A stretch of 55,568 nucleotides of DNA from CAYOXX01 sp964408025 (GTDB lineage: Bacteria > Acidobacteriota > DATKUA01). The first letter of the stretch is position 1; the number at the start of each line of letters is the position of its first letter. Both the position numbers and the translations under genes were made by a program. This document shows, in pieces, positions 7,460 to 16,867 of this stretch. The stretch is taken from the NCBI GenBank assembly GCA_964408025.1, contig CAYOXX010000007.1, forward strand, positions 1-55,568, read 5' to 3'. The notes beneath the pieces were generated by a model. That model was not told the origin of the DNA, did not search any database, and saw only the letters and a list, made by a program, of their open reading frames with translations.

Positions 7460-10276
7460 ATGAAGCTATCCAGGACAGTCCTGCTGCGCGCGGCCGCGCT
7501 CTCGCTTCTTTCCGTATCGGTGGCTCTGGCCCAGGGGATCGAGCACGGTGAGCGCAATGACGACGGCCGGCAGGTATTCTGGCTGAGCAACGATAGTGTC
7601 AAATGCTCGGTGTTTGTCGAGGCCGGTCGCCTTGTCTCCGACAGGCTCGAAGCCCTGCCGGAGTGGTCGTCGGAATACGCGACCCAGCCGGTTGCGGTCG
7701 AGACCGACGCCGACTTCGCCCTCGATCTGATGTGGACCGGGTGGCGGGCGCCGGGGATGGCCGGTAACGCGGAGAATCCCTTAATCCTCACCTCGGATGA
7801 TTTTCGGCTTGCGGCGCACGAAGTCCGGGAGCTTCCGGAGGGCGGCGCTGAACTCGATCTGCTCTTCGTCGGGATTGATAATCCATTCGAGCTTCGGATC
7901 ACATATCAACTGGAAGAGGACGCGTTCTACGCCAGGCGAAGACTCGCCGTTCGCGATCCGCGGTTCGGACACCACTTCCTTCGCTGGTTCTGGCCGCGCA
8001 GTGGTCTCGTCGTCGGCGAGGTCTCGGTGCTCAAGGCCGGGGGTTTCGGGCAGCCGGTGGCGCTGCTCCGGGACGAGGGCGGCGCCTTCCTGGGTCTGGA
8101 ATACCCCGCCTCGGAGAATCACCTGGGCACGCTCGAGGAAGGCGGGATTGAGATCCGCTGCGGCCAGGAGATCGGCGAACGCATAGGCGCTTCCTGGACG
8201 GAGAGCGCGTGGCTCGTTGAGGGGCTTTCACCCGATGAGCACGTCAAGCGATGGTTCTGGAGGTACCTGGACCGTATTCGGGTCGCGCCCCTGCGGCCGT
8301 ACCTCCTTTACAACAGTTGGTACGACCTGCGCGCGCCCGAGATGGTCGAAAGCCCCGAGTTTGTTCTGAACGAAGAGAATCTGCTGCGGATCGTCGAATC
8401 GTTCCGTACGGAGCTGCTTGAGGAGCGGGGGCTGATTCTGGATGCCTTCGTGCTGGACGACGGTTGGGACGTCTACCGGAGCGACTGGGTTCTGAGGGAA
8501 GAGCAGTTCCCCGGCGGCCTGGCGCCGGTGGCGGAAGCGCTGAGGGAGCTGGGCACCGACCTGGGAATCTGGCTGGGGCCGATCGGCGGCTACTCGCACC
8601 GCGACTGGCGGATCGAGTGGATGCGCGCGCACGGATACGAGGTGGTGGGGGACCAGCTATGCCTGGCCGGGGAGCGCTACCGGCAACTGTTCAGGACGCG
8701 GGTTGTCGAATTCGTCCGCGACGACGACATTGGATATTTCAAGTGGGACGGCATCCAGTTCTCCTGCAGCGAACCGGACCACGGCCATCCCGTCGGCATA
8801 TATTCGCGCCGGGCGGTTGTGGAAACGGTGATTGAACTATGCCGAGCGGTGCGTGCGGAAAACCCGAACCTGTTCCTCAACGTCACGTCCGGGACCTGGC
8901 TGAGCCCCTGGTGGGTGCAGCACGCCAACACGATCTGGATGCAGGGCTATGACTACGGCTACGCCGACGTGCCGTCGATCAGCCGCCGCGACGCGGCCAT
9001 CACCTACCGCGATTTCGTCCTCCACGACGATCTGATCGAGAACGATTTCTGGTTCCCCATCGCCAACCTGATGACGCACGGGATCATCAAGGGCCACCTG
9101 CAGCAACTGGGCGGCGAGGCAGAGCCCCTCGACAAGTTCACCGACAACGCGGTCCTTTATTTCGCCCGCGGCGTCTCCATGTGGGAGCTCTATGTCTCGC
9201 CGGACCTGCTCAGCGACGGCGAGTGGGACGCGCTGGCGGAATCGATCCGCTGGGCCCGAGACCGCTTCGAGGTTCTAAGCTCCACCGAGATGATCGGGGG
9301 CGACCCGGGAGAGCGGGAGGCGTATGGGTATCTACACTTCGCCGGGGACCGTGGCATCGTGGCCGCCAGGAATCCGTTCATCGAGCCGCAGACCCTGCAC
9401 GTCGCCCTCTCGCCCGCTCATGGTCTCGATCCCGAAGCGACCTCCCTGGTGGTCGAACGGATCTATCCCACGCGTTGGATTTCGCCGAGGCTGTACGAAG
9501 CGGGCTCGAACCTGGAGATCCCGCTGCGCGGATACGAGACCGCCATCTACGAGCTCTACCCGCTCGGGGAAGCGACGGAGCCGCTGCTGGCCGGCGCGAC
9601 TTTCGAGGTGGTGCGAGCGAGCGACAGCGCCTATGTCGTGGAGTTGTACGAAGTGGAGGAGGGCGCCCGCCTGCTCAATCCGGAATCTGTTCGAGCGGTG
9701 GGCTGCGGCGGCGTAACGGTGGACCCACAAGAATTCTCGCTGCCGACAAGGCATCTGCCCGCCCCCGTGGGCGACTCCTCCGTTCGGCTCGATACCGGCG
9801 AGTCGTCATCGGTTATCGACATTTCGTTCGTCCTCGGGGAGCCTGCCTCCGGGGCCACGTTGGCGATCCTGCTGGAACCTTCGGGAGAAGTGGGGGAGGA
9901 GAACGAACCGGAAGTTATCGCCATTCTGGACGGTGAAGGCGCGGAGCCGAGGGTCGAGCAGCGGGTGGGCCGCTGGGCGTGGTACTTGCTCGACGTCGAG
10001 CCCGGGGAGCATACTTGCCGAATCGCGATCTCGCCGGCGGAGAGTGCTCGGGAGTGGACTGGCAGAGTTTCCGTCTGGCTAGTAAACACGCTGGAACCGG
10101 AGGGTACGGAGGTCTCGTTCGAGCTGGCGCGAGAGCCTGCCCGGCAACGCCCAATGCCGCCGCGGCCCCGGCCTGCAGGGGAGCTGCGCCGGAATTACAA
10201 ACTCGGGGAGGTTGAGGTCACAGCTTTTTCAGACCACGCTACGTCGCAGCAGCAACCGGACGATCCAGTGATTTAA
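7460..10276 (+). CDS. secreted GH36-type alpha-galactosidase-like glycosidase
   Basis: A 938-residue protein with a signal peptide (MKLSRTVLLRAAALSLLSVSVALAQ region, cut after about residue 24). An N-terminal beta-sandwich typical of clan GH-D leads into a TIM barrel from about residue 275: LLYNSWYDLR, then AFVLDDGWDVYRSDW, LGIWLGPIGGYS and GYFKWDGIQF, whose Asp430 is the expected nucleophile of the K-x-D motif. IWMQGYDYGYAD is a candidate acid/base region. A C-terminal extension (about 720-938) has beta-rich segments I cannot assign. Length exceeds the usual 700 or so of GH36 because of that tail. It is first in a three-gene plus-strand unit with galactokinase and an SSS symporter, which supports a galactose-releasing role. 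The exact linkage cut is inference. Confidence 0.75.
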   Translation: MKLSRTVLLRAAALSLLSVSVALAQGIEHGERNDDGRQVFWLSNDSVKCSVFVEAGRLVSDRLEALPEWSSEYATQPVAVETDADFALDLMWTGWRAPGMAGNAENPLILTSDDFRLAAHEVRELPEGGAELDLLFVGIDNPFELRITYQLEEDAFYARRRLAVRDPRFGHHFLRWFWPRSGLVVGEVSVLKAGGFGQPVALLRDEGGAFLGLEYPASENHLGTLEEGGIEIRCGQEIGERIGASWTESAWLVEGLSPDEHVKRWFWRYLDRIRVAPLRPYLLYNSWYDLRAPEMVESPEFVLNEENLLRIVESFRTELLEERGLILDAFVLDDGWDVYRSDWVLREEQFPGGLAPVAEALRELGTDLGIWLGPIGGYSHRDWRIEWMRAHGYEVVGDQLCLAGERYRQLFRTRVVEFVRDDDIGYFKWDGIQFSCSEPDHGHPVGIYSRRAVVETVIELCRAVRAENPNLFLNVTSGTWLSPWWVQHANTIWMQGYDYGYADVPSISRRDAAITYRDFVLHDDLIENDFWFPIANLMTHGIIKGHLQQLGGEAEPLDKFTDNAVLYFARGVSMWELYVSPDLLSDGEWDALAESIRWARDRFEVLSSTEMIGGDPGEREAYGYLHFAGDRGIVAARNPFIEPQTLHVALSPAHGLDPEATSLVVERIYPTRWISPRLYEAGSNLEIPLRGYETAIYELYPLGEATEPLLAGATFEVVRASDSAYVVELYEVEEGARLLNPESVRAVGCGGVTVDPQEFSLPTRHLPAPVGDSSVRLDTGESSSVIDISFVLGEPASGATLAILLEPSGEVGEENEPEVIAILDGEGAEPRVEQRVGRWAWYLLDVEPGEHTCRIAISPAESAREWTGRVSVWLVNTLEPEGTEVSFELAREPARQRPMPPRPRPAGELRRNYKLGEVEVTAFSDHATSQQQPDDPVI

Positions 10277-10331
10277 CCTGTGATGCTTACGTGCTGATGG
10301 AATCCTGTATGCGGGAAGCCGAGGGGGTCAG

Positions 10332-11513
10332 GTGGACAGGCAGAGCTTGATGGACGAGGCCATCGGCATCTTCGGGAAGCGGTTTTCGCACGACCCCGAC
10401 CTGGCGGTCGCCGCGCCCGGGAGGGCAAACCTGATCGGCGAGCACACCGACTACAACGACGGCCACGTCCTGCCGATAGCGATCGACCGCTACCTGGTCG
10501 CGGCCGCCGTGAACCGGCCCGACAGGATGTTCAAGCTGCACACGGCGAACCTGGGCGAGAGCTTCGAGTTCGATGCAGACTGCGTCCCTGACGAGCGGCC
10601 GCAGTGGGCCTCGTACCTGGTTGGGGTGGTTGCCGAGTTCGAGCGCGACGGACTCGAGCTCTCCGGAAAAGAGATAGCCGTTTACGGGGACGTTCCGATT
10701 GGCTCGGGGCTGAGCTCCTCGGCGGCGCTGGAAGTGGCGGCGGCGACGGCCATCGAGCGCCTGGAGGGGCTCGACATCGGCGACGCTCGCATAGTCAATA
10801 TCTGCCGTCGCGCCGATCATAACTTCGTCGGCATCAAAAGCGGACCGATGGACCAGTTCGCCTCCCGAGCCTGCCGCGCCGGCCACGCGGGCCTCCTCGA
10901 TTGCCGCGCCCTGGAGATGTCCCACCACCGGTTGCCCGGCGGCGTCGATTTCCTCTCCGTCTATTCCGGAATCCCGCGCTCCCTGGCCGCCAGCGAATAC
11001 AACGAGAGGCAGGACTCCTGCCGGCGGGCGGTCGAGGTATTGAAGGAGGCGAACCCGGAGATCGAGGCGCTTCGCGATGCGACCCCCGAGCTGGTCGAAT
11101 CGCAGAAGGGCGAGCTCGGCGAGCCGGTATACCGCCGGGCGAAGCATGTGGTCACGGAGCAGCGTAGGGTATTCGAGCTGATCGACGCTTTCGAAGGGAA
11201 CGACCTGCGAAGGGCCGGCGAGATTCTGCTCGACGGTCACGCCAGTCTGCGCGACTACTACGAGGTCAGCCTGCCGGTGCTGGATGCGATGGTCGATTGG
11301 CTCTGCCGAAAGCCGGGCGTGGTCGGGGCCAGGCTCACCGGGGCCGGCTTCGGCGGCAGCCTCATCTGCCTGGTCGAGGCGGAGACGTATGATCTGGCTG
11401 ACCTGTCGCGAAGATTCCGGGAGGAGTTCGAGAATCAAGCCCCCCAGTTCCCCGAGCTCCGGCGCCTCACCTCCGTGGACGGGACACAGTACCAGCAGTC
11501 TATACACGAGTGA
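10332..11513 (+). CDS. galK: galactokinase
   Basis: A 393-residue GHMP-family kinase that phosphorylates galactose at C1 with ATP, the entry step of the Leloir pathway. It has all three family motifs: the galactokinase signature PGRANLIGEHTDYNDGHVLP near residue 33, the ATP-binding loop PIGSGLSSSAALEVAAAT near 122, and the C-terminal motif GARLTGAGFGGSLIC near 335, plus GPMDQFAS. The GTG start at 10332 has GAGGGGG upstream; an ATG six codons later is possible. It lies 55 bases after the GH36 gene and 33 bases before the symporter, so the three are probably cotranscribed. No galT or galE is in the window. Confidence 0.93.
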   Translation: MDRQSLMDEAIGIFGKRFSHDPDLAVAAPGRANLIGEHTDYNDGHVLPIAIDRYLVAAAVNRPDRMFKLHTANLGESFEFDADCVPDERPQWASYLVGVVAEFERDGLELSGKEIAVYGDVPIGSGLSSSAALEVAAATAIERLEGLDIGDARIVNICRRADHNFVGIKSGPMDQFASRACRAGHAGLLDCRALEMSHHRLPGGVDFLSVYSGIPRSLAASEYNERQDSCRRAVEVLKEANPEIEALRDATPELVESQKGELGEPVYRRAKHVVTEQRRVFELIDAFEGNDLRRAGEILLDGHASLRDYYEVSLPVLDAMVDWLCRKPGVVGARLTGAGFGGSLICLVEAETYDLADLSRRFREEFENQAPQFPELRRLTSVDGTQYQQSIHE

Positions 11514-11546
11514 ATCGAATTTCGGGCTAATCGCGGTGCGCCGCTC

Positions 11547-13337
11547 ATGATACTGCAGTGGGTCGACTGGATTTCGATTATCGCTTTCTTCCTGGTGTCG
11601 CTGGTCGTCGGGATCTGCGTGGTGAAGAGAGCCGGGTCCAGCGCGGCGGAGTTTTTCGCCTCGAGTCGGAACATGCCGTGGTGGCTCCTGGGAGTGTCGA
11701 TGGTGGCGACCACCTTTTCCGCCGACACCCCGAACCTGGTAACCGACCTGGTGCGCCAGCACGGCGTCTCCGGAAACTGGCTCTGGTGGTCCTTCCTCAT
11801 CACCGGCATGGTGACCGTCTTTATATACGCCAGGCTGTGGCGCCGTTCGGGCGTGCTCACCGATATCGAGTTCTACGAACTGAGATACAGCGGCAGGGCG
11901 GCCGCCTTCCTCAGGGGATTCCGGGCCCTCTACCTCGGCGTCTTCTTCAACGTCATCATCATGGCCACCGTGCTGCTGGCGGCCATAAAGATCGGCGGCG
12001 TGGTACTGGGGATCTCTCCTCTACAAACCGTGCTCGTCACTTCCGTCTTCGTCGTCACATACACCATGCTCGGCGGGCTCAGGGGAGTCCTGCTCACCGA
12101 CTTCATCCAGTTCATCTTCGCCATGGCGGGCTCTATCGTGGCCGCTTATGTAGTCGTTAATCTGCCGCAGGTAGGCGGGCTGGAGAATCTGCTTTCTCAC
12201 CAGGCCATTCAGGGGAAGATATCCATCCTTCCTGATTTTTCGGATACCTCATTACTGATGACGGTTTTGATCATCCCTCTCGCCGTTCAATGGTGGAGCG
12301 TCTGGTACCCCGGAGCGGAGCCGGGCGGAGGCGGCTATATCGCCCAGAGGATGCTCGCGGCCAAGAATGAGAAGCACGCCACCGGAGCTACCCTCTTATT
12401 CAACGTGGCCCACTACGCCCTGCGGCCCTGGCCGTGGATCCTCGTGGCGCTGGCCTCCATCGTGGTCTTCCCGGACCTGGCCTCCCTGAGGTCGGCGTTT
12501 CCCGACATCGCGCCGGAGATAGTCAAGCACGACCTGGCCTACTCCGCCATGCTCACCTACCTGCCGGCGGGCCTGCTGGGGTTGGTGATCGCCTCGCTGC
12601 TCGCCGCCGTCGTCTCGACAATCTCGACCCACCTCAACTGGGGAGCCTCGTACATAGTCAACGACTTCTACAAGCGCTTCGTGCGGCGGGACCCTTCCGA
12701 GGCCCGGCAGGTCCGGGTGGGGAGGGTGAGTATCGTCGTCCTGATGGTTCTTTCCGCGGCTGTAGCTCTCTTGCTGGAGAACGCCCTGCAGGCGTTTCAT
12801 ATTCTGCTCCAGGTGGGCGCGGGCACCGGACTGCTGTTCCTCCTGCGCTGGTTCTGGTGGCGAATCAACGCCGCCGGCGAGATAGCCGCCATGGTGATCT
12901 CGTTCCTGGTCGCCGTATACTTCGAGTTCATTTATCCGCTCCTGGGATTACCCGATCTCGCTGACTGGCAGAAACTTACAATCGGCGTGGCCGTCACTAC
13001 CGCAGGATGGGTCCTTGTCACCTTGGTTACGAGACCTACCGACGAGACAACCCTGCGCCGTTTCTGCCGCGAGGTGCACCCGGGAGGGCCGGGGTGGAGA
13101 AGGATTCTTATGGGAGCAGCGCTGGATGGTGAGGGAGTGGAGCCGGAGGGCGGCCCGGCGGGCAAGTGGGACGTGCCGAGGGGCCTGCTCAACGTGTTCC
13201 TCGGTCTGGTTCTGATCTACAGCGCGATGTTCGCCACCGGCTTCTGGCTCTATTCCAATACCGTTCCCGCAGTTATCACTTCCGTGACCGCTGTTGTCTC
13301 GGCCCTTCTCATGAGAATGGCCTGGAGAGATTCCTGA
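11547..13337 (+). CDS. sodium/solute symporter (SSS family), probable sugar uptake
   Basis: A 596-residue polytopic membrane protein of the SSS (SLC5-like) family, which couples solute uptake to the sodium gradient across the inner membrane. About 13-14 hydrophobic helices are visible, beginning WVDWISIIAFFLVSLVVGI. The family N-terminal pattern AAEFFASSRNMPWWLLGVSM and ATTFSADTPNLV covers the sodium-site helix 1 region. The C-terminal section after about residue 490 is more polar, with an extra helix near 555. It is third in the GH36-galK unit, so galactose or a galactoside is the likely substrate. It converges with a second SSS gene 11 bases away. Confidence 0.85.
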   Translation: MILQWVDWISIIAFFLVSLVVGICVVKRAGSSAAEFFASSRNMPWWLLGVSMVATTFSADTPNLVTDLVRQHGVSGNWLWWSFLITGMVTVFIYARLWRRSGVLTDIEFYELRYSGRAAAFLRGFRALYLGVFFNVIIMATVLLAAIKIGGVVLGISPLQTVLVTSVFVVTYTMLGGLRGVLLTDFIQFIFAMAGSIVAAYVVVNLPQVGGLENLLSHQAIQGKISILPDFSDTSLLMTVLIIPLAVQWWSVWYPGAEPGGGGYIAQRMLAAKNEKHATGATLLFNVAHYALRPWPWILVALASIVVFPDLASLRSAFPDIAPEIVKHDLAYSAMLTYLPAGLLGLVIASLLAAVVSTISTHLNWGASYIVNDFYKRFVRRDPSEARQVRVGRVSIVVLMVLSAAVALLLENALQAFHILLQVGAGTGLLFLLRWFWWRINAAGEIAAMVISFLVAVYFEFIYPLLGLPDLADWQKLTIGVAVTTAGWVLVTLVTRPTDETTLRRFCREVHPGGPGWRRILMGAALDGEGVEPEGGPAGKWDVPRGLLNVFLGLVLIYSAMFATGFWLYSNTVPAVITSVTAVVSALLMRMAWRDS

Positions 13338-13348
13338 GCGGAAACAGC

Positions 13349-14872
13349 TCACCAGAAGATCAGATAGAGCCCAAGCGTCGTGGCTATGATGACGCAGCCC
13401 CAGAGCCACGCCGACGGCAGCATCTCGACATCCAGCTCGGAAACCGGCAGCCGGGCAGGCTCGGCCACGGGCCTGGCGACCGTTACGGCCAGCATGAAAA
13501 CCACCAGGATCATGAAGGTGATCGCCATGTGGTGCAGAAACGCCACCTCCGGCAACGCCCAGAGGAGAACGCCGTATATCGGTATGCCCAGCACCAGTGC
13601 GCCGTTGGCGGCCGACGCGGGGGTTCTCTTGAAGAGGAGACCGACCACAAAAGCGGCCACGATTCCCGGCGTGATGAATCCCCAGAACTTCTGGATGTAG
13701 TCGAAGACGCTGCCGAAAGAAGCTATGACCGGCGCCCAGGTGCAGCCGAAGAGGACGAAGACAGCGGTGGCTATCCGGCCCACCGCGACCAATTTTCCGG
13801 GCCCGGCCTTCTTGTTCCAGTAGCGCTTGTATAGGTCGATGGTGAAGATAGTGGATGCCGAGTTGAGCATCGAATCGATCGAGCTCATCACGGCGCCGAA
13901 CAGTGCCGCGAACATCAAGCCCCGCAGGCCGGCGGGCAGTATGCGGCTGATCATGTGCGGGTAAGCCTGGTCGGGATTGGCGAGCGTGGCTCCGTAGAGC
14001 TGGAAGGCCATGATTCCGGGGAAGACGATGATGAAGGGGATCAGCAGCTTCAGGAAGGCGGCGAGAAAGATGCCCTTCTGGGCTTCGGCGAGGTTCTTCG
14101 CGCCGAGTGTTCGCTGGGTGATGAACTGGTTCAAACCCCAGTAGAAGAGATTGGGAATCCACAAGCCCCCGACGAATACCGCCAGCCACGGCAGCTCCGG
14201 GTGGTCCCAAGGCAACACGGTGTGCAGCTTGGCGCCGCTCTCCTGTAGGAACACCTCGATTCCGCCGACCGCCTGCAGGCCCAGGATGGTGACGACGACA
14301 CCTCCGAGCAGCAGCGCCGCGCCCTGGATGAGGTCGGACCAGACGACCGCCTTCAGCCCCCCGTAGATCGTGTAGGCCCCTGCCGTGAGGCCGATCAGCC
14401 AGATGGCGACGGTTGTGTCCATGCCGAAGATGGCGTTGATGGCCAGGGCGCCGGAATAGAGCACCGTAGCCAGGGCGACTACGACGTAGGCCGCCATCAT
14501 GAAGGCCGCCATGATGGTGCGCGTCAAGCCGCTGTAGCGGTATTCTAGGAACTGGGGCATCGTGAAGATGCCGCAGCGCAGGAACTTCGGCAGGAAGAAC
14601 CAGGCGACGATCACCAGGGTGACCGCGGCCATCCATTCGTAGCTGGCGATGGCCAGCCCCAGCCCGAAACCCTTGCCCGCCATGCCCACGAAGTGCTCGG
14701 TGGAGATGTTCGAGGCGATCAGGGAAAACCCGATCAGCCACCAGGTCAGGTTGCGGCCGGCCAGGAAGTAGTCCTCGGAAGACTTCTCGCGGCGCCCCAC
14801 CCGCAGCGATACCGCGAAAACGACACCGATGAAAGCCGCGAAGGCGAGATAATCGAACCAGTTCAGATCCAA
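13349..14872 (-). CDS. sodium/solute symporter, SGLT-like
   Basis: A 507-residue SSS transporter closer in pattern to bacterial sodium/galactose and glucose symporters (vSGLT/SGLT group). It has SSEDYFLAGRNLTWWLIGFS and ASNISTEHFVGMAG in helix 1, GGLKAVVWSDLIQG, and WGLNQFITQRTLGAKNLAEA, a segment conserved in that group. Fourteen or so helices fit the LeuT-fold core. The start is a TTG at 14872 (MDLNWFDYLAF) with GGGTGGA upstream. It is last in a minus-strand unit with GH2 beta-galactosidase and a GH63-like enzyme, which points to uptake of the galactose or glucose they release. Confidence 0.87.
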   Translation of the reverse strand: MDLNWFDYLAFAAFIGVVFAVSLRVGRREKSSEDYFLAGRNLTWWLIGFSLIASNISTEHFVGMAGKGFGLGLAIASYEWMAAVTLVIVAWFFLPKFLRCGIFTMPQFLEYRYSGLTRTIMAAFMMAAYVVVALATVLYSGALAINAIFGMDTTVAIWLIGLTAGAYTIYGGLKAVVWSDLIQGAALLLGGVVVTILGLQAVGGIEVFLQESGAKLHTVLPWDHPELPWLAVFVGGLWIPNLFYWGLNQFITQRTLGAKNLAEAQKGIFLAAFLKLLIPFIIVFPGIMAFQLYGATLANPDQAYPHMISRILPAGLRGLMFAALFGAVMSSIDSMLNSASTIFTIDLYKRYWNKKAGPGKLVAVGRIATAVFVLFGCTWAPVIASFGSVFDYIQKFWGFITPGIVAAFVVGLLFKRTPASAANGALVLGIPIYGVLLWALPEVAFLHHMAITFMILVVFMLAVTVARPVAEPARLPVSELDVEMLPSAWLWGCVIIATTLGLYLIFW

Positions 14873-14914
14873 GAGTCCACCCGGTCGCCTTCCTTAGGTG
14901 TTTCAACCGATCTT

Positions 14915-16828
14915 TTAATGTTGGTGGATGTCGACTTCAGTGGCAGGCATTATGCCAGACTCGATGAAAGCGATAATACCAAAAAGAGCACCCCAGGAAT
15001 GAAATCTATCGCTGGAAAGGCGCGGATCGTCGCCCCTGCCGGTTATGGAAGAGTAGTTCTCGCAGACGAAACCGTGCCGTTCCCATTCGCCGAGGAGCAG
15101 CCTGAGGGATCTCTCCGCCAGTTCCTCACAAGCTCTCTGCATGCCGTACTCTCGCAGGCTCAGGTAGGTGAGGAAGTTTAGCGGCGGCCAGATGGCCCCT
15201 TTCCAGTATCTCTGCCTCTCGAAAGCCGGGTCGTTGCGGGGCGCGGAGGGCAGGATCCATTCGCCCCAGAACTCATCGGGGTTGAAGAAATGTTCCTCGA
15301 CAATGCGCCGAGCCCTCTCTTGACTGGGCACACGCGCCAGGAGAGGGTAAAAGATTGTGGGGGAGAATCTTAGTGATAACTCGCCGGTATCAGTCCGGCG
15401 GTTCAGGTAGAGGCCGGTATCCTGATCCCATAATCTCTCCATTTCGCCTCTGAAGTTCTCGGCACGGCGCCTCAATTCGACCGCTTCCTCCATCCTGCCG
15501 AGAGTTTCGGCCATCTCCGCCAGGGCTTCGCAGTCGGCGATGTAGAGGCTGTTCAAGCCGACGTCCTGAAGGTCCATAGTGCTCGTTTCCGTGTTGAACG
15601 GCACCCCTTCGTACATCGGCGAGTCGTCCATACCGGATTCGTAGCCGGCGGCCACCATGCTCTGCAGGTAGTCTTCGTTGAACGGATTTTGGGCTTCGTG
15701 GGAACCGTAGCTCAGCAGGCCGTCGTTCAGGCGCCTTCGTATCCACCACCTGTTCCAATCCAGCAGGTCGTCGAACGCGGCTTCCAGGAACCACCTCTCT
15801 GGATACCTCTTATAGATCTCTTTGACCATGATGCCGCCCACCGGCGGCTGCGACCTGTCCCACGATCTCCTTCCGTTGCCCTGGTTGTCGTTCGGGATGA
15901 ATCCCTCCTCCGTCTTGCCGCGCAGGTGCTCGATCACGTTGGCATATGCGAGCTCCCTGTTGTCCAGGGAGGTCATATAGGCCATGAAGAAGTTGTCCCA
16001 GCCGAAAAGAGCATAGCCGCCGCGCCTGTCATTCCATAAGCGGCCCACGGTTGAAACCACCCTGTCGTGCTTCGGCTCGTAGACAGTATTCCAGGCTATC
16101 ACGGACTGGATCGCCAGATAGGCTTCGGACAACTCGCCGTAGGCGCCGGCAGTTCGTTCCAAGTTATCTCTCTGCGAATCGATTATTCCCCTAATCTCAT
16201 CGACGGTTCTCGCTTCCCCGGTGGAGATTCCGACCGGCCTGTCCAGGTTTATGGCCAGGTATGGTGTGAGCGTCTCCACGTACGGATCGTCGGTGGGCTC
16301 ACCCGTGGCGTAGACGTTTACGGTCCTCGCCGGCAGCACAGCCGCGAGGACATCCCCGTTCCTGGCCAGCGATCCGGGCCTGTTCCACAACATGCCCGTC
16401 TCGACGACCAGTATCACGGGCGAACTGAATTCGCTCAGAGGGGTGATCAGGATAACCAGGTCTTCACCGTGGATTGCCGACTCGATGCGCGCATTGAGCT
16501 GTTCCCAACGGATGTCGAGGCGGGTATAACTTCCGTTCCAGGCATGAGGACCGGGCCGCACCTCCTCGGCATCCTCTCCCCGTCTTCCGATCAGTGCCTC
16601 GTCCAGGTATTGCTCGTTGAGCCAATAATGCTGTTTGAACGCCAAGTTGACGGCAAAGCCTTCGGGCAGCAGGACGTGAGAGAGGACGCTTCTGGTGTTC
16701 CAGGTATTCCAGCCCCCGGCCAGATTGTCCTGGATTAGTTGATACTGAGGGAACTCGTGCCCGGCCGTCTGCGCCCCCGCCAAAACGCTGGTCAGCAATA
16801 ATAAGACGCACAATATTTGTCTAGGCAT
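14915..16828 (-). CDS. secreted GH63-like (alpha/alpha)6-barrel glycosidase
   Basis: A 637-residue protein with a signal peptide (MPRQILCVLLLLTSVLAGAQ) behind a GGGGAG ribosome site. An N-terminal beta-rich domain (about 25-220) is followed by an (alpha/alpha)6 toroid. Landmarks are YALFGWDNFFMAYM, PPVGGIMVKEIYKR, AAGYESGMDDSPMYEG with an Asp in the place of the general acid, and CENYSSITGRGDD with a Glu in the place of the base. This is the layout of GH63 and related inverting enzymes such as YgjK and mannosylglycerate hydrolase. Substrate is unknown; an alpha-glucoside or mannoside is likely. It lies 42 bases before the symporter and 39 bases after lacZ in one minus-strand unit. A GH37 trehalase-like assignment is the main alternative. 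Confidence 0.7.
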   Translation of the reverse strand: MPRQILCVLLLLTSVLAGAQTAGHEFPQYQLIQDNLAGGWNTWNTRSVLSHVLLPEGFAVNLAFKQHYWLNEQYLDEALIGRRGEDAEEVRPGPHAWNGSYTRLDIRWEQLNARIESAIHGEDLVILITPLSEFSSPVILVVETGMLWNRPGSLARNGDVLAAVLPARTVNVYATGEPTDDPYVETLTPYLAINLDRPVGISTGEARTVDEIRGIIDSQRDNLERTAGAYGELSEAYLAIQSVIAWNTVYEPKHDRVVSTVGRLWNDRRGGYALFGWDNFFMAYMTSLDNRELAYANVIEHLRGKTEEGFIPNDNQGNGRRSWDRSQPPVGGIMVKEIYKRYPERWFLEAAFDDLLDWNRWWIRRRLNDGLLSYGSHEAQNPFNEDYLQSMVAAGYESGMDDSPMYEGVPFNTETSTMDLQDVGLNSLYIADCEALAEMAETLGRMEEAVELRRRAENFRGEMERLWDQDTGLYLNRRTDTGELSLRFSPTIFYPLLARVPSQERARRIVEEHFFNPDEFWGEWILPSAPRNDPAFERQRYWKGAIWPPLNFLTYLSLREYGMQRACEELAERSLRLLLGEWERHGFVCENYSSITGRGDDPRLSSDRFHSWGALFGIIAFIESGIMPATEVDIHQH

Positions 16829-16867
16829 GACATTCTCCCCTCAGTGATACACACTCGCGGTGGTTCA

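Noticed and set aside
10287..11762. Minus-strand open frame of 491 codons over galK
   Set aside because: Galactokinase on the plus strand has every family motif; the opposite frame is low-complexity His/Arg/Gly/Leu sequence with no recognisable domain.
12948..14906. A 652-codon minus-strand frame covering the SGLT-like gene in another register
   Set aside because: It reads as Arg/Gly/His-rich sequence without helices, while 13349-14872 gives a proper 14-helix transporter.
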